From the NCBI RefSeq assembly GCF_027580225.2, contig NC_073355.2, positions 22,751,501 to 22,815,500 of the forward strand: 64,000 bases of DNA. The letters run 5' to 3'. Positions 13,396 to 26,800 of this stretch are shown piece after piece (within the stretch, counting starts at the first letter, position 1; the number at the start of each line of letters is the position of its first letter). The notes below the pieces were generated by a model. That model saw nothing but the letters and a program-made list of their open reading frames with translations. It was not told where the DNA came from and ran no database searches. This stretch comes from Misgurnus anguillicaudatus. Lineage: Eukaryota > Chordata > Actinopteri > Cypriniformes > Cobitidae. A program made the position numbers and the translations under genes.

Positions 13396-13889
13396 TTAAG
13401 AAATCAGCAGCATTTTTATTTGTTGAGGTAGGGACTGTTTGGATCACAGTAGTTGGATGATGCAAAGAATTTATATTCTACTGTGTTGCATACAATTCAA
13501 TATTTTTATTCTATTTTAGAAATTATAAGGATAATATAAAGGACCTTTTAAAAAAAGGATGTACCTTTAGGCTCCTTTACAGGCACTAAAACCTTTATGA
13601 TTTGCTTCCATAAACATAAACAGATAAAAACATATGTAAAAACATCAAAATAATTTAAGATCTTTTGATTTAAAAGCATAAAACTTTGACCCATAAAGGT
13701 ACATTTTCTTACAATTAGCAATTGTACACATTGCCTCATTTCTGTCCAAATACTGTTTTTTGGAAGCACTGGCAAGCTGCCTTTATAAGGAGGAGGCAAA
13801 TATTACGAGTTTTAGTCTGTGGAGCTGGGAAATCATTGTGGTGAATAATCAGTAGTTCTGATAAACCAGAATTCAGTTTCTCAAGTTTA

Positions 13890-15189
13890 TCAGTCCATAT
13901 TCCATTCACTTAGCCACTGCTGACACTGAGCCGTATGTTCCTCACTCTCCACTGGGCTGCTCCTCTTGTGCACTGTCTTTGGTTCCTCTTGGCTCTGTTT
14001 CATCTCAGCTTTTGCCTCTTTTAAAATAATCTCAAGTAAACCATCTGAAGTGTTCACGCATCTTTGTGGAGCCCATTTGGAGTCGAGGCTGGGCAGAAAA
14101 GGATCTGGGGCTAAGACTTGAATCGGTTCATTCTCTAGTGGAATATGCAAGAAATATGCATGCAGCATCATGCGATAAGGAGTGTTGTCTGTGCGTAGAC
14201 TATAGGTGTAGTCTCCCACTATAGGGTGACCAATAGCACGACAGTGGACTCGGAGCTGGTGTGTCCGTCCTGTAAAGCAATTGCATATTTGTTAAATCAG
14301 TTTATCAATCTTTATCTGCAATCTATCTATTGTGCATATCTAAACCTCAGTTTGATACCCGTCATAGGCTGTAAAAGCACTTTTGTGACCGGATCTCCTT
14401 CATATGATCCATGCTCTAAAACGGTAAGTTTTGTCTGGCAGGGCTTTGGATTTTCACATCCTACAGCGGAGAAAAGAAAACAGTAGCACTTATGTCCATT
14501 TAAAAGCAATGATATGGCAAAGTATGCCGAACACAAAATGGTGTTTAGAAAATAAAAGGGTAAATAAATAATTCACTAAGCTATGGTTTTTAATACAAGA
14601 GACTGACCTTCTTCTCCTTCAATGCACATCATATGGGTCTTGCCCTCAGTTGTGTTCTTGCCAATTGCAAACTCCAGGGTCATTTTTTCCTCCGCCACAG
14701 TGCCACGAACCTGCAAAAGAAAATATATGCTTTGTAATCAAAATATATATCTCAATTACATCTGCAAGATACTGTGAAAGCCAGTCACACTACCAATGCA
14801 ATATAAGCTTTGGTAACCAGTCGCCCTTTAAAACAGCGGTATGCCTGCCCTGCTGCAGCCTTGTTCAGTGCTACACACAAAGCTCCACTTGTGGAAAAAT
14901 CCAGCTGATGACAAAACCTTTGAAAAAAAGAATATTAACAACATATTTAATATTTATCACATACACATTTTTCCTCAAGTTATTTAGTAAAGTTACAAGA
15001 AAAACACCTGAAGACATAGTAGGTGAAAGGAACTGAAAGCTCTGGGAAGTGATGCTTCAGCTGACTCTGGACAGTCTGCTTCTCATACCACATTTTACTG
15101 TCAATACGGATGTCCCAGTGTTTGTTAACAACAATATAGTTTGCACTGTGGTACAAAACACACAGATTCTCCAGACTCGCAGGCTCCAT
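13890..15189 (-). CDS. rpusd1: RNA pseudouridylate synthase domain-containing protein 1, five coding exons
   Basis: On the minus strand the coding exons are 15189-15008, 14917-14794, 14710-14608, 14460-14359 and 14269-13890 (TGA), phases consistent throughout, giving 296 residues. The start MEPASLENLCVLYHSANYI and the end QWLSEWNMD match what I recall of vertebrate RPUSD1. It belongs to the RluA family of pseudouridine synthases. The family motif appears as RFCHQLDFSTSG at about residues 61-72, with Asp67 in the position of the catalytic aspartate; Gln replaces the usual Arg in HRLD, as I also recall for the human protein. The C-terminal RTHQLRVHC motif (from about residue 172) is also present. 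The RNA target is not established from sequence. The ATG is in exon 2, 12 bases after an acceptor. The gene is divergent from ndufab1 and convergent with dctn5. Confidence 0.92.
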
Positions 15190-15289
15190 GGTCACTTGCC
15201 CCTGCAAAACAGCAAGGGTGAGCATGTAAATATTTTGACAATATCGCTAACAAACTTTAAAATTTCTCACAGTACAGACGTTTTCATAC

Positions 15290-15420
15290 CTAAAGTCAAA
15301 ATGAAATGCGTTATCTTCTACTTGTACTCTTATTGATCCAGCTTGAACTGTTTTGTTGTCGGATTTACAGCAGGATGCATGCTGGAAGAAGAGGTGCGGT
15401 ATTTACATGCAAGAAGCGTG
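15290..15420 (-). other. rpusd1: Probable 5' UTR exon of rpusd1
   Basis: A good minus-strand donor (GACTTTAG then gtatga) ends at 15290, and the next exon starts at 15201 after ttttgcag. The exon would be non-coding. Its upstream edge near 15420 is a guess, because no TSS motif is clear. Confidence 0.4.
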
Positions 15421-16217
15421 AAGCAAATCTTCATTAGAGTAAACACATGATCGTGCAAATGTATGTCCTTCTTTGGTTGTGCAAAATTAATTTAAACGTT
15501 ACTAGATATTAGGGTTAATTTAATATATTAACTTGAACATCGAGGTCCAGTAAGTAACTTGTGTAATGTGTTGTTATTTCAAATTAAAAGTCTTCTTTTT
15601 CTTCTTTAAAGTTTTTTGGCGGTTGGCAAACCGATGTAAATGTGCATTTACCGCCACTTACTGGACATGAGTATGAAGCGCTGGTATGGTTTAACTAAAT
15701 TAAAAGTCTAATTTGTTAAACTCATATAAATCACATATAGAACATTATTAAAATAACGGTACGTATTTATCTTGGTTAATTAATAAATTACCTATTTTAA
15801 CAGTGTAAAGTTAAAATACGTTCAAATAAAATGCTAAAAGAAAATATGCACGCCTAAGCTCTCTCGTAACCCACTTTAACTCATTTTAAAATAGAACTAA
15901 ATTACTAAAATCATTAGATTACTGTAAAGCCTTAAATCTATCATTTGACTAAATTTGTAATATGTGAATTTATTTTTCTTTTTTTAAATTCCTGTATCTG
16001 TCTATTGTATTTGTCATATTTGATATCAGTGATTGATACTGTATTGCCCTTCTATGTTCACTGTTTAGAATATTAAAATTAGAATAAACAATAGCTCCCG
16101 CGGTACTGTGATCTCATACGCTGATCGGTCTGCGCAGCACTGCATGCAGTCCGACACGTCTTATGTCATACTTACGAGCAGTTGTCGCGGTGAATTGTGG
16201 GACTGATATTCACAAAC
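15421..16217. promoter_or_regulatory. Divergent promoter region between rpusd1 and ndufab1
   Basis: About 800 bases separate the two gene starts. The rpusd1 side (15420-16080) is AT-rich and unremarkable, apart from a short inverted pair around GGCGG near 15616-15655. The ndufab1 side (16095-16200) is GC-rich with NRF1-like TGCGCA and TGCATGC pieces, typical of nuclear genes for mitochondrial proteins. I see no TATA box. Confidence 0.4.
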
Positions 16218-17486
<1,269 letters not shown>

Positions 17487-17586
17487 AAGCACATTGTGAG
17501 GTGAGTATACACAGTTATTAACACACTATACCTTACATGAATACATTTATAACGTCGTCTCATGTTTTTTTCTTTCATTTCGTTAG

Positions 17587-17785
17587 GTACAGAAGATTGA
17601 CCGCATTGACAAACAATATGGGCATGGATCAGCTGTATTGGGGCAGTGTTCAGTTTCATACCATATTTTCTCTATTATTCAATCAACTGCTTGTCATGTG
17701 TACTGTTGTATTTAATGAAAATGTCACTATAAACTGTTGTGAGCTTCAGCTACAAATAAATCCAAAACGAATAGTAATTCATTTA
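17587..17785 (+). other. ndufab1: 3' UTR terminal exon of ndufab1
   Basis: Exon 4 appears to end at 17500 (gag then gtgagt), only 14 bases past the stop codon, and an acceptor (ttcgttag) opens this exon at 17587. AATAAA at 17755-17760 is the likely polyadenylation signal. The junction is too close to the stop for nonsense-mediated decay. Confidence 0.6.
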
Positions 17786-17789
17786 TTTT

Positions 17790-18310
17790 TCATTTCACAA
17801 ATGAAACTTCACTAGTCCCTCTAGTGGTTGGGGAGTATTACTGCTACCTAATGTCAAGGTCAATGCCACTTGTTAATTTCAGAGGAGAATTTTAAAGCTG
17901 TGGTGTATTGTTTTGTTTAAATGCTTTACCTATAACACTGTTGCTTTATGATTGCCCGACAAGAACAATTGTTCAGACAATGGTGATGTTTGGGGTGGGA
18001 CTACCTGTTCATAAAATACCTACAAGCAGAATCAAAAATGTTTTTTACTTTGACATTATAGCAATATCCATTTTTGAAATACTGTTGAGCTCATCCCCCC
18101 TTTTTTTTACAACAGGGTGTTTAATGATAGTGTATGTTTAAATCAATAGTCAACAAACATACTATTGTAAAATTGCTTTTTCAGGCCAAAAAACTTGATA
18201 ATTCATTCTAATCAATGTGACGAGTACTTTTGATTTCTTTAGGTGTAAAACCTTTAATCCATCACCAGTCCATACAGTGTAAAGGTGGATACAAACATAC
18301 AAGTTGCATA
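17790..18310. other. Intergenic DNA after ndufab1, no feature seen
   Basis: AT-rich sequence with no supported exon or clear repeat structure. Confidence 0.4.
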
Positions 18311-18314
18311 TATT

Positions 18315-19253
18315 TGACCCTGGACCACAAAACCAAAAAAGTTTCAAAAGTAGCACAGGTACGGTGCAAAAGTCTTAGCCCATCATGCCAGATTTAGATT
18401 GTTTTTGCAATGTTATAGTGATCATATATAATTGTTTTTGCAATGTTATAGTGATCATATATAATTGTTTCTCAGTCTCTTTAATAGAATACATCCAAAA
18501 AAATACAGGAAATGTGTATATAGTATTAAAAACTGTATCAAAATAAAAAAGTCAAGTTTTTAGGGCAAACTCCCCTTCCACTTGAGCAATAGCAGGAAAT
18601 TGCAGGATATCTTAAACCTAAATCAAATTAAATCCTAATTTCTAATTTTAAAGAATTTTGTCTTTTTACTTCATTCTGCTTAATGCTCAAGATGTGTTTA
18701 GTGCCAAGAGAGGTCAGACTAAACTCGATGATGCCTAAAGATGACATTTAGTCCTGAAAAAGTATTTTTTTATACATAATTCCTGTATTTTCTGTTTGTA
18801 CCTTAATACAATAGATTGAAAAACAAATATGGATGGACATTAAAACTTCTTAAACAACAAGTCTGGTGGTGGTTGCCTAAGACTTTCGCACAGTACTGTA
18901 TGTTTCTAGCAAAAGACAAAAATACATTGTATGGATCAAAATTATAGATTTTTATGCTAAAAAAATCATTAGGATATTATGTAAAGATCATATTACATGA
19001 AGATATTTTGTAATTTCCTATCGTATATTGTTGCGTTTGATTGCAGTTGATAATGACTTCATTTGGACAACTTTAAAGGCAATTTTCTCAATATTTAGAT
19101 TTTTTGCACCCTCAAATTCTAGATTTTCATATATTGTCCTATCCTAACACACTATACATCAATAGATAGCTCATTTATTCAGATTTATACATCATCTGAA
19201 ATCTAAATTGAACAAAATTGACCCTTATGATTTTTATGGTGGTGCAGGGTCAT
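18315..19253. mobile_element. Inverted-end element (TGACCCTGGACCAC) interrupted by a Tc1-like MITE
   Basis: TGACCCTGGACCACAAAACC at 18315 is mirrored, with changes, by GGTGGTGCAGGGTCA at 19253. I recall this terminal sequence from a common cyprinid repeat. The smaller element 18355-18900 lies within it. Confidence 0.6.
18355..18900. mobile_element. Tc1/mariner-like MITE nested in the element above
   Basis: The left GTGCAAAAGTCTTAG and right CTAAGACTTTCGCACAGTAC are inverted copies of one end, and the right end finishes at TA. Inside, a 33-34 bp unit with TTGTTTTTGCAATGTTATAG is directly duplicated near 18408-18470. No ORF. Confidence 0.6.
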
Positions 19254-19288
19254 GTATGTTTAAATCTTTGTATCTAGCTCATGCTTAA

Positions 19289-19489
19289 CCTCCTAAGACA
19301 CGATCTTTGGTTTGTCTTTTTTTTCAGATTTCGTCCAGCTATTTGGGGTTAGGAAGAACCAATAAATATAACAAATATTTTTCTTTGAACATGAAGCATG
19401 GTAATTGTCCACGTTTGTGTACAACAGGATCCAGTTACACTAAATTAAGTATTATGGTGCAAAGAACAAAAAATCCAGGTCTTAGGAGG
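19289..19489. mobile_element. TTAA-flanked MITE with CCTCCTAAGAC ends
   Basis: 201 bp. CCTCCTAAGAC at the left and its inverted copy at the right, with TTAA on both sides (19285-19288, 19490-19493). The CC start and TTAA target fit piggyBac-type elements well. Confidence 0.8.
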
Positions 19490-19719
19490 TTAAGCATTCA
19501 GATTTTCTATAGGCCTGTCAGAGACAAGCAGCACTTTCTTTTGGCATTTTAAGAAACTAAATATTTGAATGTTTAATGCTTATTCGCATTCTACATTGGG
19601 ACAGGAATAATACATAAAGGTAGATTTTAGTATGCATGCAAAAAAAAGAGTTTTAAAACAAACTGATGCATACACAGCTCAAGTATTATTAAACTAAACA
19701 AAAATAAATAAATAATCCA

Positions 19720-22700
19720 CACCAAGTCACTGTTAGGCTTTATTGCGGGTTGTACCCAAGTTATACAGCTTTGTATTCCGATATCAAGATCAGGACTTTA
19801 CAAACAGTTATCAGTCTACAAGTACAGCCAACAAAAGACCTAAAAACTACTTGACTACCTCAACTACCTCGTTACATATGCACTTAAGGTACTAAAAATG
19901 AAAACCAAGCAACAAAGAGAAAAAAAAACAGCATTACAGATAACATTCATCACTACACATTTGAGTATCTACCATGTATTATTAGACTAAACCTTGTGTC
20001 AATTGTTACGAATACAAATAAAGGATTGTCCTTCAAAAAGTGCAGTTCCCCAAGTTAAAATTCTAAGATGACCCCAGGAAGACACTGAAAAGAACTTCCC
20101 GCTCATTCGAGTAATCTTATTGATGTCTTATTATGTCTATTCATTTTCAAACAGTCTACCAAAGCAGTGTGCATATAGGTTACACGTGAGCAAACTATTT
20201 CTTGACAGACCTCTAGAAATGTTGGAGTTAAGAATTTGCCATTTCACAGCCTATTCATTCTGCGAGGAGTGCTGTGAAAGGGGAAATGTCAATGCAACCC
20301 TCCATTTGCTACAACTGGCCGAATTTTGTGACAAAAATAAAATAAAATCCATTTCGATCATGGCACATCACAGGAATCGTATTTTTAAATCCCACCGCTA
20401 CACCGCGGTCAGGATTTTATTAAGCAAAGACAGACATGGAAGCCTCACCTTACACTGCATAGACTTTCTTAGAATTTCTCCATGGTGGAAGTTTAGACTT
20501 AAACTCGCGTTCATCCGTTTCTTGTGCTGGTTTTACTAAAGCTTTTAGGGTTTATAATGACATGACAGCAATACTCACAGTTTGTTAAGTCAATTGCCTT
20601 AGCACATTGTTCAACAGTAGGAACCATTTAAAAGACATGGGTATAATATTTGCTCACAGAATAAATCAGAAAACAATGACATTTTCAGTACAAAAGTAGA
20701 ACGTCGGGCCAAGTCGCTTCAACGAACTTGTACCCGACTATAAAAACGGGGATTGTACATTGCTCATGAATATCCTCAAAACATCCATTTTGCAATTGAC
20801 ATATTTGAAGCATATACATTGTCCAGCTTTTACAAAAGAACAAATCCCTTTCCTCCCCGACTCTGTAATTTGGCATGACAGTGAATTATCAAAATGTCTC
20901 AGCATGACAGTTCTGTCTAACACCAAAGAGCTGCACGTACATAAAATGAAATTAAGAGGAAAAGAACGATAAAAGAAAGGGGAAAAAACAAACTGATAAT
21001 TAAAAGTGGAAATAAACTGGGTGCCAATGGCTTTTCCCTACGCTCACTTCAAAAAAAAAAAAAGTCACAAGGAAACTAGCACAGTTGCAAAGACAGCAGG
21101 GAATATCCTAGCACTGTTAAAGCTCGGGCGCCAATAACACATACAAACATGTAACTCTAAAGCACGACGATTTTCGAGCAATCCACATTAAGGGAGTAAA
21201 TAAGGTCACGGCAATCGAATCAGTGATACGCCCCCAAGACAGACCGCATTAGTAGCCTATACAAGAGGAGAATACTAGGGCTCCTGATGCGCAGGAATGG
21301 AGTGGGGACCATCTCTAGCATGCAGGCACAAACATACACAAAACGCTGTCTCACAATTAAAGAGTATAGCCAATGTACACAAAGAATAAAAGATTTTAAA
21401 AAAGGCAAAGTTCTCCAACCAACACATCCAGTTCTCCAAAGCTACACTTTGCCCTCGGAACAAAAATACAGTACAACCTTTTAAGTTTATTATATACACC
21501 AAGTGCAATTGCAAAAAATTCGGCTTTCGTAATGTATTCTTCCCTCCACAACGACCAGTTTTTATGTTCCACTTAAAATTTGTCAAACAAAATCAGATAA
21601 GCCAAGTCTGGAATTAAGTAAACAAATCCTTTGATTGAAGAATATTTGGTAAAGCGGTTACTTAAAATGGTTCAATACTGGCACGCAACCATAAAGTCAA
21701 GAGTAATACTCAGGGTTTTGTACTATGCTTTCGAGTCATTAAATATGGATAACTTAACACACCAATCAAGTTCGATCTCTCAATAAAATAAAGTGGAGAA
21801 AAACAGCTTAAACAAATATTAAGGTCCATGGCTTAGCCTAATGCTGACATCTTTCTCTCCCTCTCTCGCTCTTTGAAGCGTCTCATAAATTGTGCACCTA
21901 AAATATAGTACAATAAAAAGTAAATATATGCACATTATTTAAATGCATGTATTTAAACTACCAGCAATAGATTACATTCACCTCTGATCCAGCCTTCCTT
22001 GGCCACAAGTACAGAGGCAAGCCATTTTTAATGACAAACCAGCTTTGAGGAAGGGGATAAAAGAAAGAAGAAAAAAAACGAAACAAAAATAATAAAACCA
22101 AAATAAAATGATAATGAGCAGCCAAAACATTGATTTATTACTTATTGTAAGGAACTTACTTCAGATTAACACAACAACCACGTACTGTACACGTTACAAT
22201 CATTTTCTATTTGTAAACAGTTAAAAGCCACTTGACTTGTGTTGCATCTTCGGACACAATTTGAATCAAGGCAATGAAATGTGGACGACTTTTGCACTGT
22301 TAAAATAACCAAAGATTTTCTTTAACACCAGCTCTGGCGATGAGGAAAAAAGTGTATACACGCAAATTATTGAAACATATAAAACATTACCTTCAGACGA
22401 AGAAAAAGCGATTCTGTAGGTCGAGTCATTGGCTACAGTATGCATAGTTACAGATTTCTGCTTTTTCTCATGACATTTGACAGTTACTTCGACGGTCACA
22501 AAGCGAAAACATTGAGCCACTCGGTGGGAAGAGGGGACTAGATAGTGATTCAGCAAACCATATCCACTCATTAATAAAAAGACAGCATATTTGAAAGCAG
22601 TATGTGTAGAATGTCTCCAGCTTAAAGCAGTTATTTGGCAGAGAAAAACTTACAGAGCTATAAGTAGTTTCAGTGCTAAAAGTTGGATATTTTCCTACAA

Positions 22701-23855
22701 GGAGTTTCTATGGGGGAAAACTGGCTATATTTCCTGAGAACCATGCTGGTTATTTAGCAGACAAGAGGAATAGATAAAATAACCAATGACATGGCCAAAC
22801 ACTGATCAGTATTCCCAGAGATAGAAAGCTTCGTCTTCATCCTCAAGATTTTTTTTTTCCGTTTATTTATTTATTTTTTGTTGTTTTTTTGTGTTTTTTT
22901 CTTCATTTTATAATTTTTTTCATCTTTTTTTTATACTCTTTATGCATTTTTGTAATTTTATCATTAAAATAAAGGAAGAATGACCATACTTTCCCCCTCA
23001 AAAAGTTTTGTAAACAAGAGGGCACATTGTGACGCCTCCAAATCAAAATTGAAAGCCTATTTTGAAAGTGCTGTTCCCCCTGGCTTGCAGGTTGGGTTTG
23101 CAAGTCACAGCTGTGGCTACAGTTTTTTACACTGCAGAGCTAAATTCTTTAGTTTAAAACAAAATCGGTGCAATACTTATTTCTGTAATATCATCAAATA
23201 ATCCTAAGTCAGCATCTATATCTTGATCTTGAACTCCACAATACCACAAGAAGGTAGGCGTACATCAAGGCATAGTAGAGCGCACACTTTTAAGAACATC
23301 CTTGAGTAAACAACTACACTGGAACTGTCGGCTCCCTCCATATTGCAGATTATACTGAGAAAAACCACATTCAGTGCAAAGTTAAAAAAAGCTCAAACTC
23401 CAACATTGTCAGCAAACAAAACGCAAATAATAAACCAAAAAGAATTGGAATTCAAATAAACATAATGATGAATAAACAGATGAGCTCAACTGAAGCTTTT
23501 TTCTGTATGAAGAGCACTACCTGGAAGTGTAAATACATCCTTTCACATTATATAGAATTGGCCTGCATGATTCAAGTATTCAAACTGATATGTTTTGGGC
23601 TAAAACAAAGTGGACATATGTGCAGAAAAAACGTAACTTGTTTCCACAGGGTGACCCCGCATTGTTTTTGTTTTTTTTTTGTTTTGTTTTTTTGTAAGTG
23701 AAGAAAAGTCTAACTAGTGCCATTTGATTTTTTTCATATATAATATATATATGGTCATATGATTATGATTAACTACTCCACATTGAGGTCACGGGTTTGT
23801 ATGTTGTTGATTTTTTTTGTCTTTTTTTGTTTAAAGTCAGAAGGTGAAAGATGCA
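19720..23855 (-). other. tnrc6a: tnrc6a 3' UTR
   Basis: About 4.1 kb of AT-rich, mostly unique sequence follows the tnrc6a stop. The most distal good signal is AATAAA on the minus strand at 19744-19739. T-rich and AU-rich tracts occur at 22850-22930 and 23660-23700. Alternative earlier poly(A) sites are possible. No coding exon is supported here. Confidence 0.55.
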
Positions 23856-26800
23856 CTACATGGACTCCCCACCTCCACTTAGATGGTCAACAGGTAGGAA
23901 AGAGCCGATGGGGGAGGGACTGTTGATTCTCCCCCCCTCACCGCCGCTGGGGTTGCCCCACAGGCTCGTGGAGTAATTGGGAACACCCCAGAGAGACGAA
24001 CCATGCAGGTCTCCACTGCTAGCTCCTGACAGCCCGCTGCCGTTCCAGTGATTTGGATCAGTGCGGTTTGGGTAGGGGTGGGAACCCTCGATGGATCCGA
24101 TCCGGTTCTGAGAAGAGCCCAGTGTTTGCCAGCTGGGAGAGGCAGTCATCGACTGACCTTGTGCAAAGAAACGATTAATTTCCTCTTCACTAGCAAACTC
24201 TGCAAGAATAGTAGTGTTCCCTAAAACACACCTGGAAAAGAAGAGGAAAAGCAGAGCCTTCGTCAAGTTCTGGAAACTGCTTTATTCAAGGTTGACATAT
24301 TAAGATGCTAAACATCCCAGAATTTTTTATATTTACAATAAAGAAAAATAAACAGTGTGCATTTTTAATAATCTGGTTTTACTTGGATCCAATCAGACTT
24401 GCGCTCCTGGTGCCGATCACTCTATTAGTTATTAGTACATTGTTTAACAAAGTTTTTCCATGTTTAAAGGGATAGTTCGGCCAAAAATGATATTAAACCC
24501 ATGATTTACTCACCCCGAAGCTGTCCGAGATGCATATGTCCATCATTTTTCAGACTAACACATTTTCAGTTATTTAGAAAATGTTTTAGATCTTTCAGTT
24601 AAAGGTGCAGTGTGTTATTTTTAGAAGGATCTCTTGACAGAAATGGAAAATAATATACAAAACTATATTATCAGGGGTGTATAAAGACCTGCTGTGTGTT
24701 TATTAACTTAGAACGAGACCTTTTTATCTACATACAACGAGGGTCCCCTTACATGGAAGTCGCCATTTTGTGCCGCCATTTTTCTACAGAAGCCCTTAAC
24801 AGATAAAATGTTTTACTAAGTTGTCTCCGACGATGACATGTTTGTCCGGTGGCGGCTACCGTAGCTTTTCTATGCGTTTCAAAAGCGAGGGCTGAGCAGT
24901 GGATTAAGCCGTTGGTTGCAATTCGCAACCTCATGACTAGATGACGCTAAAATGTACACACTGCACCTTTAATCAAATGTAAAGTTACAGGGTCCACGTC
25001 CCTCAAGTCCAAAAAATGTGCATCCATCCTTCACAAAATAAATCCAAATGGCTTCACTATGATAAACAAAGGCCTTCTTAGGGTATTCCGTGCCGTTTTG
25101 TTGAAAAAATATCAACATTAAAAACTTAATGAACGAAAATAACTTGCTTCCGGTAACGCCGCCATCTTAAGGGCGATTTATAGTCGTGCGTCCGTAGCCT
25201 GTGCGTATCTCTGCGTAGCTTGACGTGCATTTCGCAAACATTTTAACAGCGCGTCAGATCTACGCGGACCGCACGCGCTGTGATTGGTCCACCAGAACCC
25301 CTCCCGTCAGGTAAAAAAACCCTGCGTCATAGATATTTCCGTTTGTGACGGTGAAAACAAAGATGAGACAAGTTGAGAAGTGATTTAACTCAAACTGCAA
25401 CAAAAGTCGCTGTTCAAGATGAGATGAGAGCGTACGCAGTTTACGGAGGTTTCTTTGCAGCTGCTCGGTGCCCCCGCCCTCCGCATTTGTGGCGAGTAAA
25501 TCATGGGTTTAATATCATTTTTGCCCAAACTATCCCTTTAATGGATGTAAAGCTCTTTAGCACGTCGTGTAATGCATGAGAAGACAAAGTGCCACTTCTG
25601 CTACTTCTATAAAAATTTTGTAATTTGTAATGTACATTGGATCAAAACCTTTCATAAAAGGTAACAATACCCATTCTCGTCTTTGGACAACTTTAACTAA
25701 CTTTTTTGATCCACTTCAAATGTGACTAGTGTATTTACCTAAGGTATTTCAAAAAGACGACGTGGACTTACATGTGCAGTGACTTTTGGGCTTTGGCCGC
25801 CTCCTCCTTAGAGCTGTAACAGACGACAGCATTGCCATGGGGAAGGTTCAGATGGAATGTGATCAGTGGACCGTGCTGCATGCACAGAGTTCGCAAGGTG
25901 GAGCCATCAATCTGTAAAACAAAGTCAGGACTTAAGTAACAGAAAAGTTGGGTTGACATGATCTTAAAGCGATCTCAACTTGACTCGATTGAGTCCAAAC
26001 ACTGAAACTTTTACCTGAGGTGTGAGGTTTTTGAGTACAAGCCAATTAGTTCTCCCTGAGCTGCTGTCACCCCAGCTGGAACCTGTAAAGAATGATCATT
26101 AAAAGTCTTCACCTTTAATCTCAAATGTATTGACTATTCATTTAAAAAAGCAGGTGAAAGGGAATGTAAGACAGTGTGACTAACCAGAGGTGAATCTGGA
26201 TTCAGAGCTGCCCCAGCCTGCCATTCTCAGAGAGCCGTTGTCCCAAGACGAGGGCTGTTTCTGGCCTGTGAGGCCAGGCGGGGGGCGGGACGGAGCAGAG
26301 ATACCTTTTGAGGGGAGAGGAACCTTCCACAGCTCATGAGCCAAAGAGGTGTTGGTAACTGTACCAGGAGACCATTTGGAGTCACTGTTTCTGGCTATAG
26401 CAAAAAAAAAGAGACACAGATTGAAGCTATGCTCAAGTAGTTGGAGGAAATAGTTCACAAAGATCAAAATATCACATGGTTTCTTAGGCTTCCTGCTAAA
26501 AGTGTTGTTTTAAAATGCCATGTCAAATAAAATCTCTCTACATTCTGCTGCTTCACAAAAAATTTAAACATCACTGTGAACATTTCTAATAATTCCCTAC
26601 TGACCTGAAGTGCTTTGTGCTGTACTGCTAAGGGAACTATTGTGGTTGGAGGCACGAATGGATGTCCAGGCACTATTTGAAGGCAGCGTGGTGTTAAGTG
26701 ATGAGGATGGCCCTGAAATAAAAAAAACATTATATTCCATTGTCCAAAACACTAATGCATACATTTGAAAATTAAAATCTGCAATTTGTACTGAAATCAT

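Larger units (their letters stand above)
24468..25537. mobile_element. TTAA-flanked element with AGGGATAGTTCGGCC ends, carrying two other repeats
   Basis: The ends are inverted copies for over 35 bp (AGGGATAGTTCGGCCAAAAA and its complement), flanked by TTAA. A family-A MITE (24603-24968) is inserted near the left end, and a truncated TATAGTCGTGCG repeat occupies about 25187-25494. It lies in a tnrc6a intron. Confidence 0.8.

Noticed and set aside
20120..20539. 139-codon ORF on the plus strand
   Set aside because: It lies antisense within the tnrc6a 3' UTR, with no upstream promoter or splice signals and no recognised motif.
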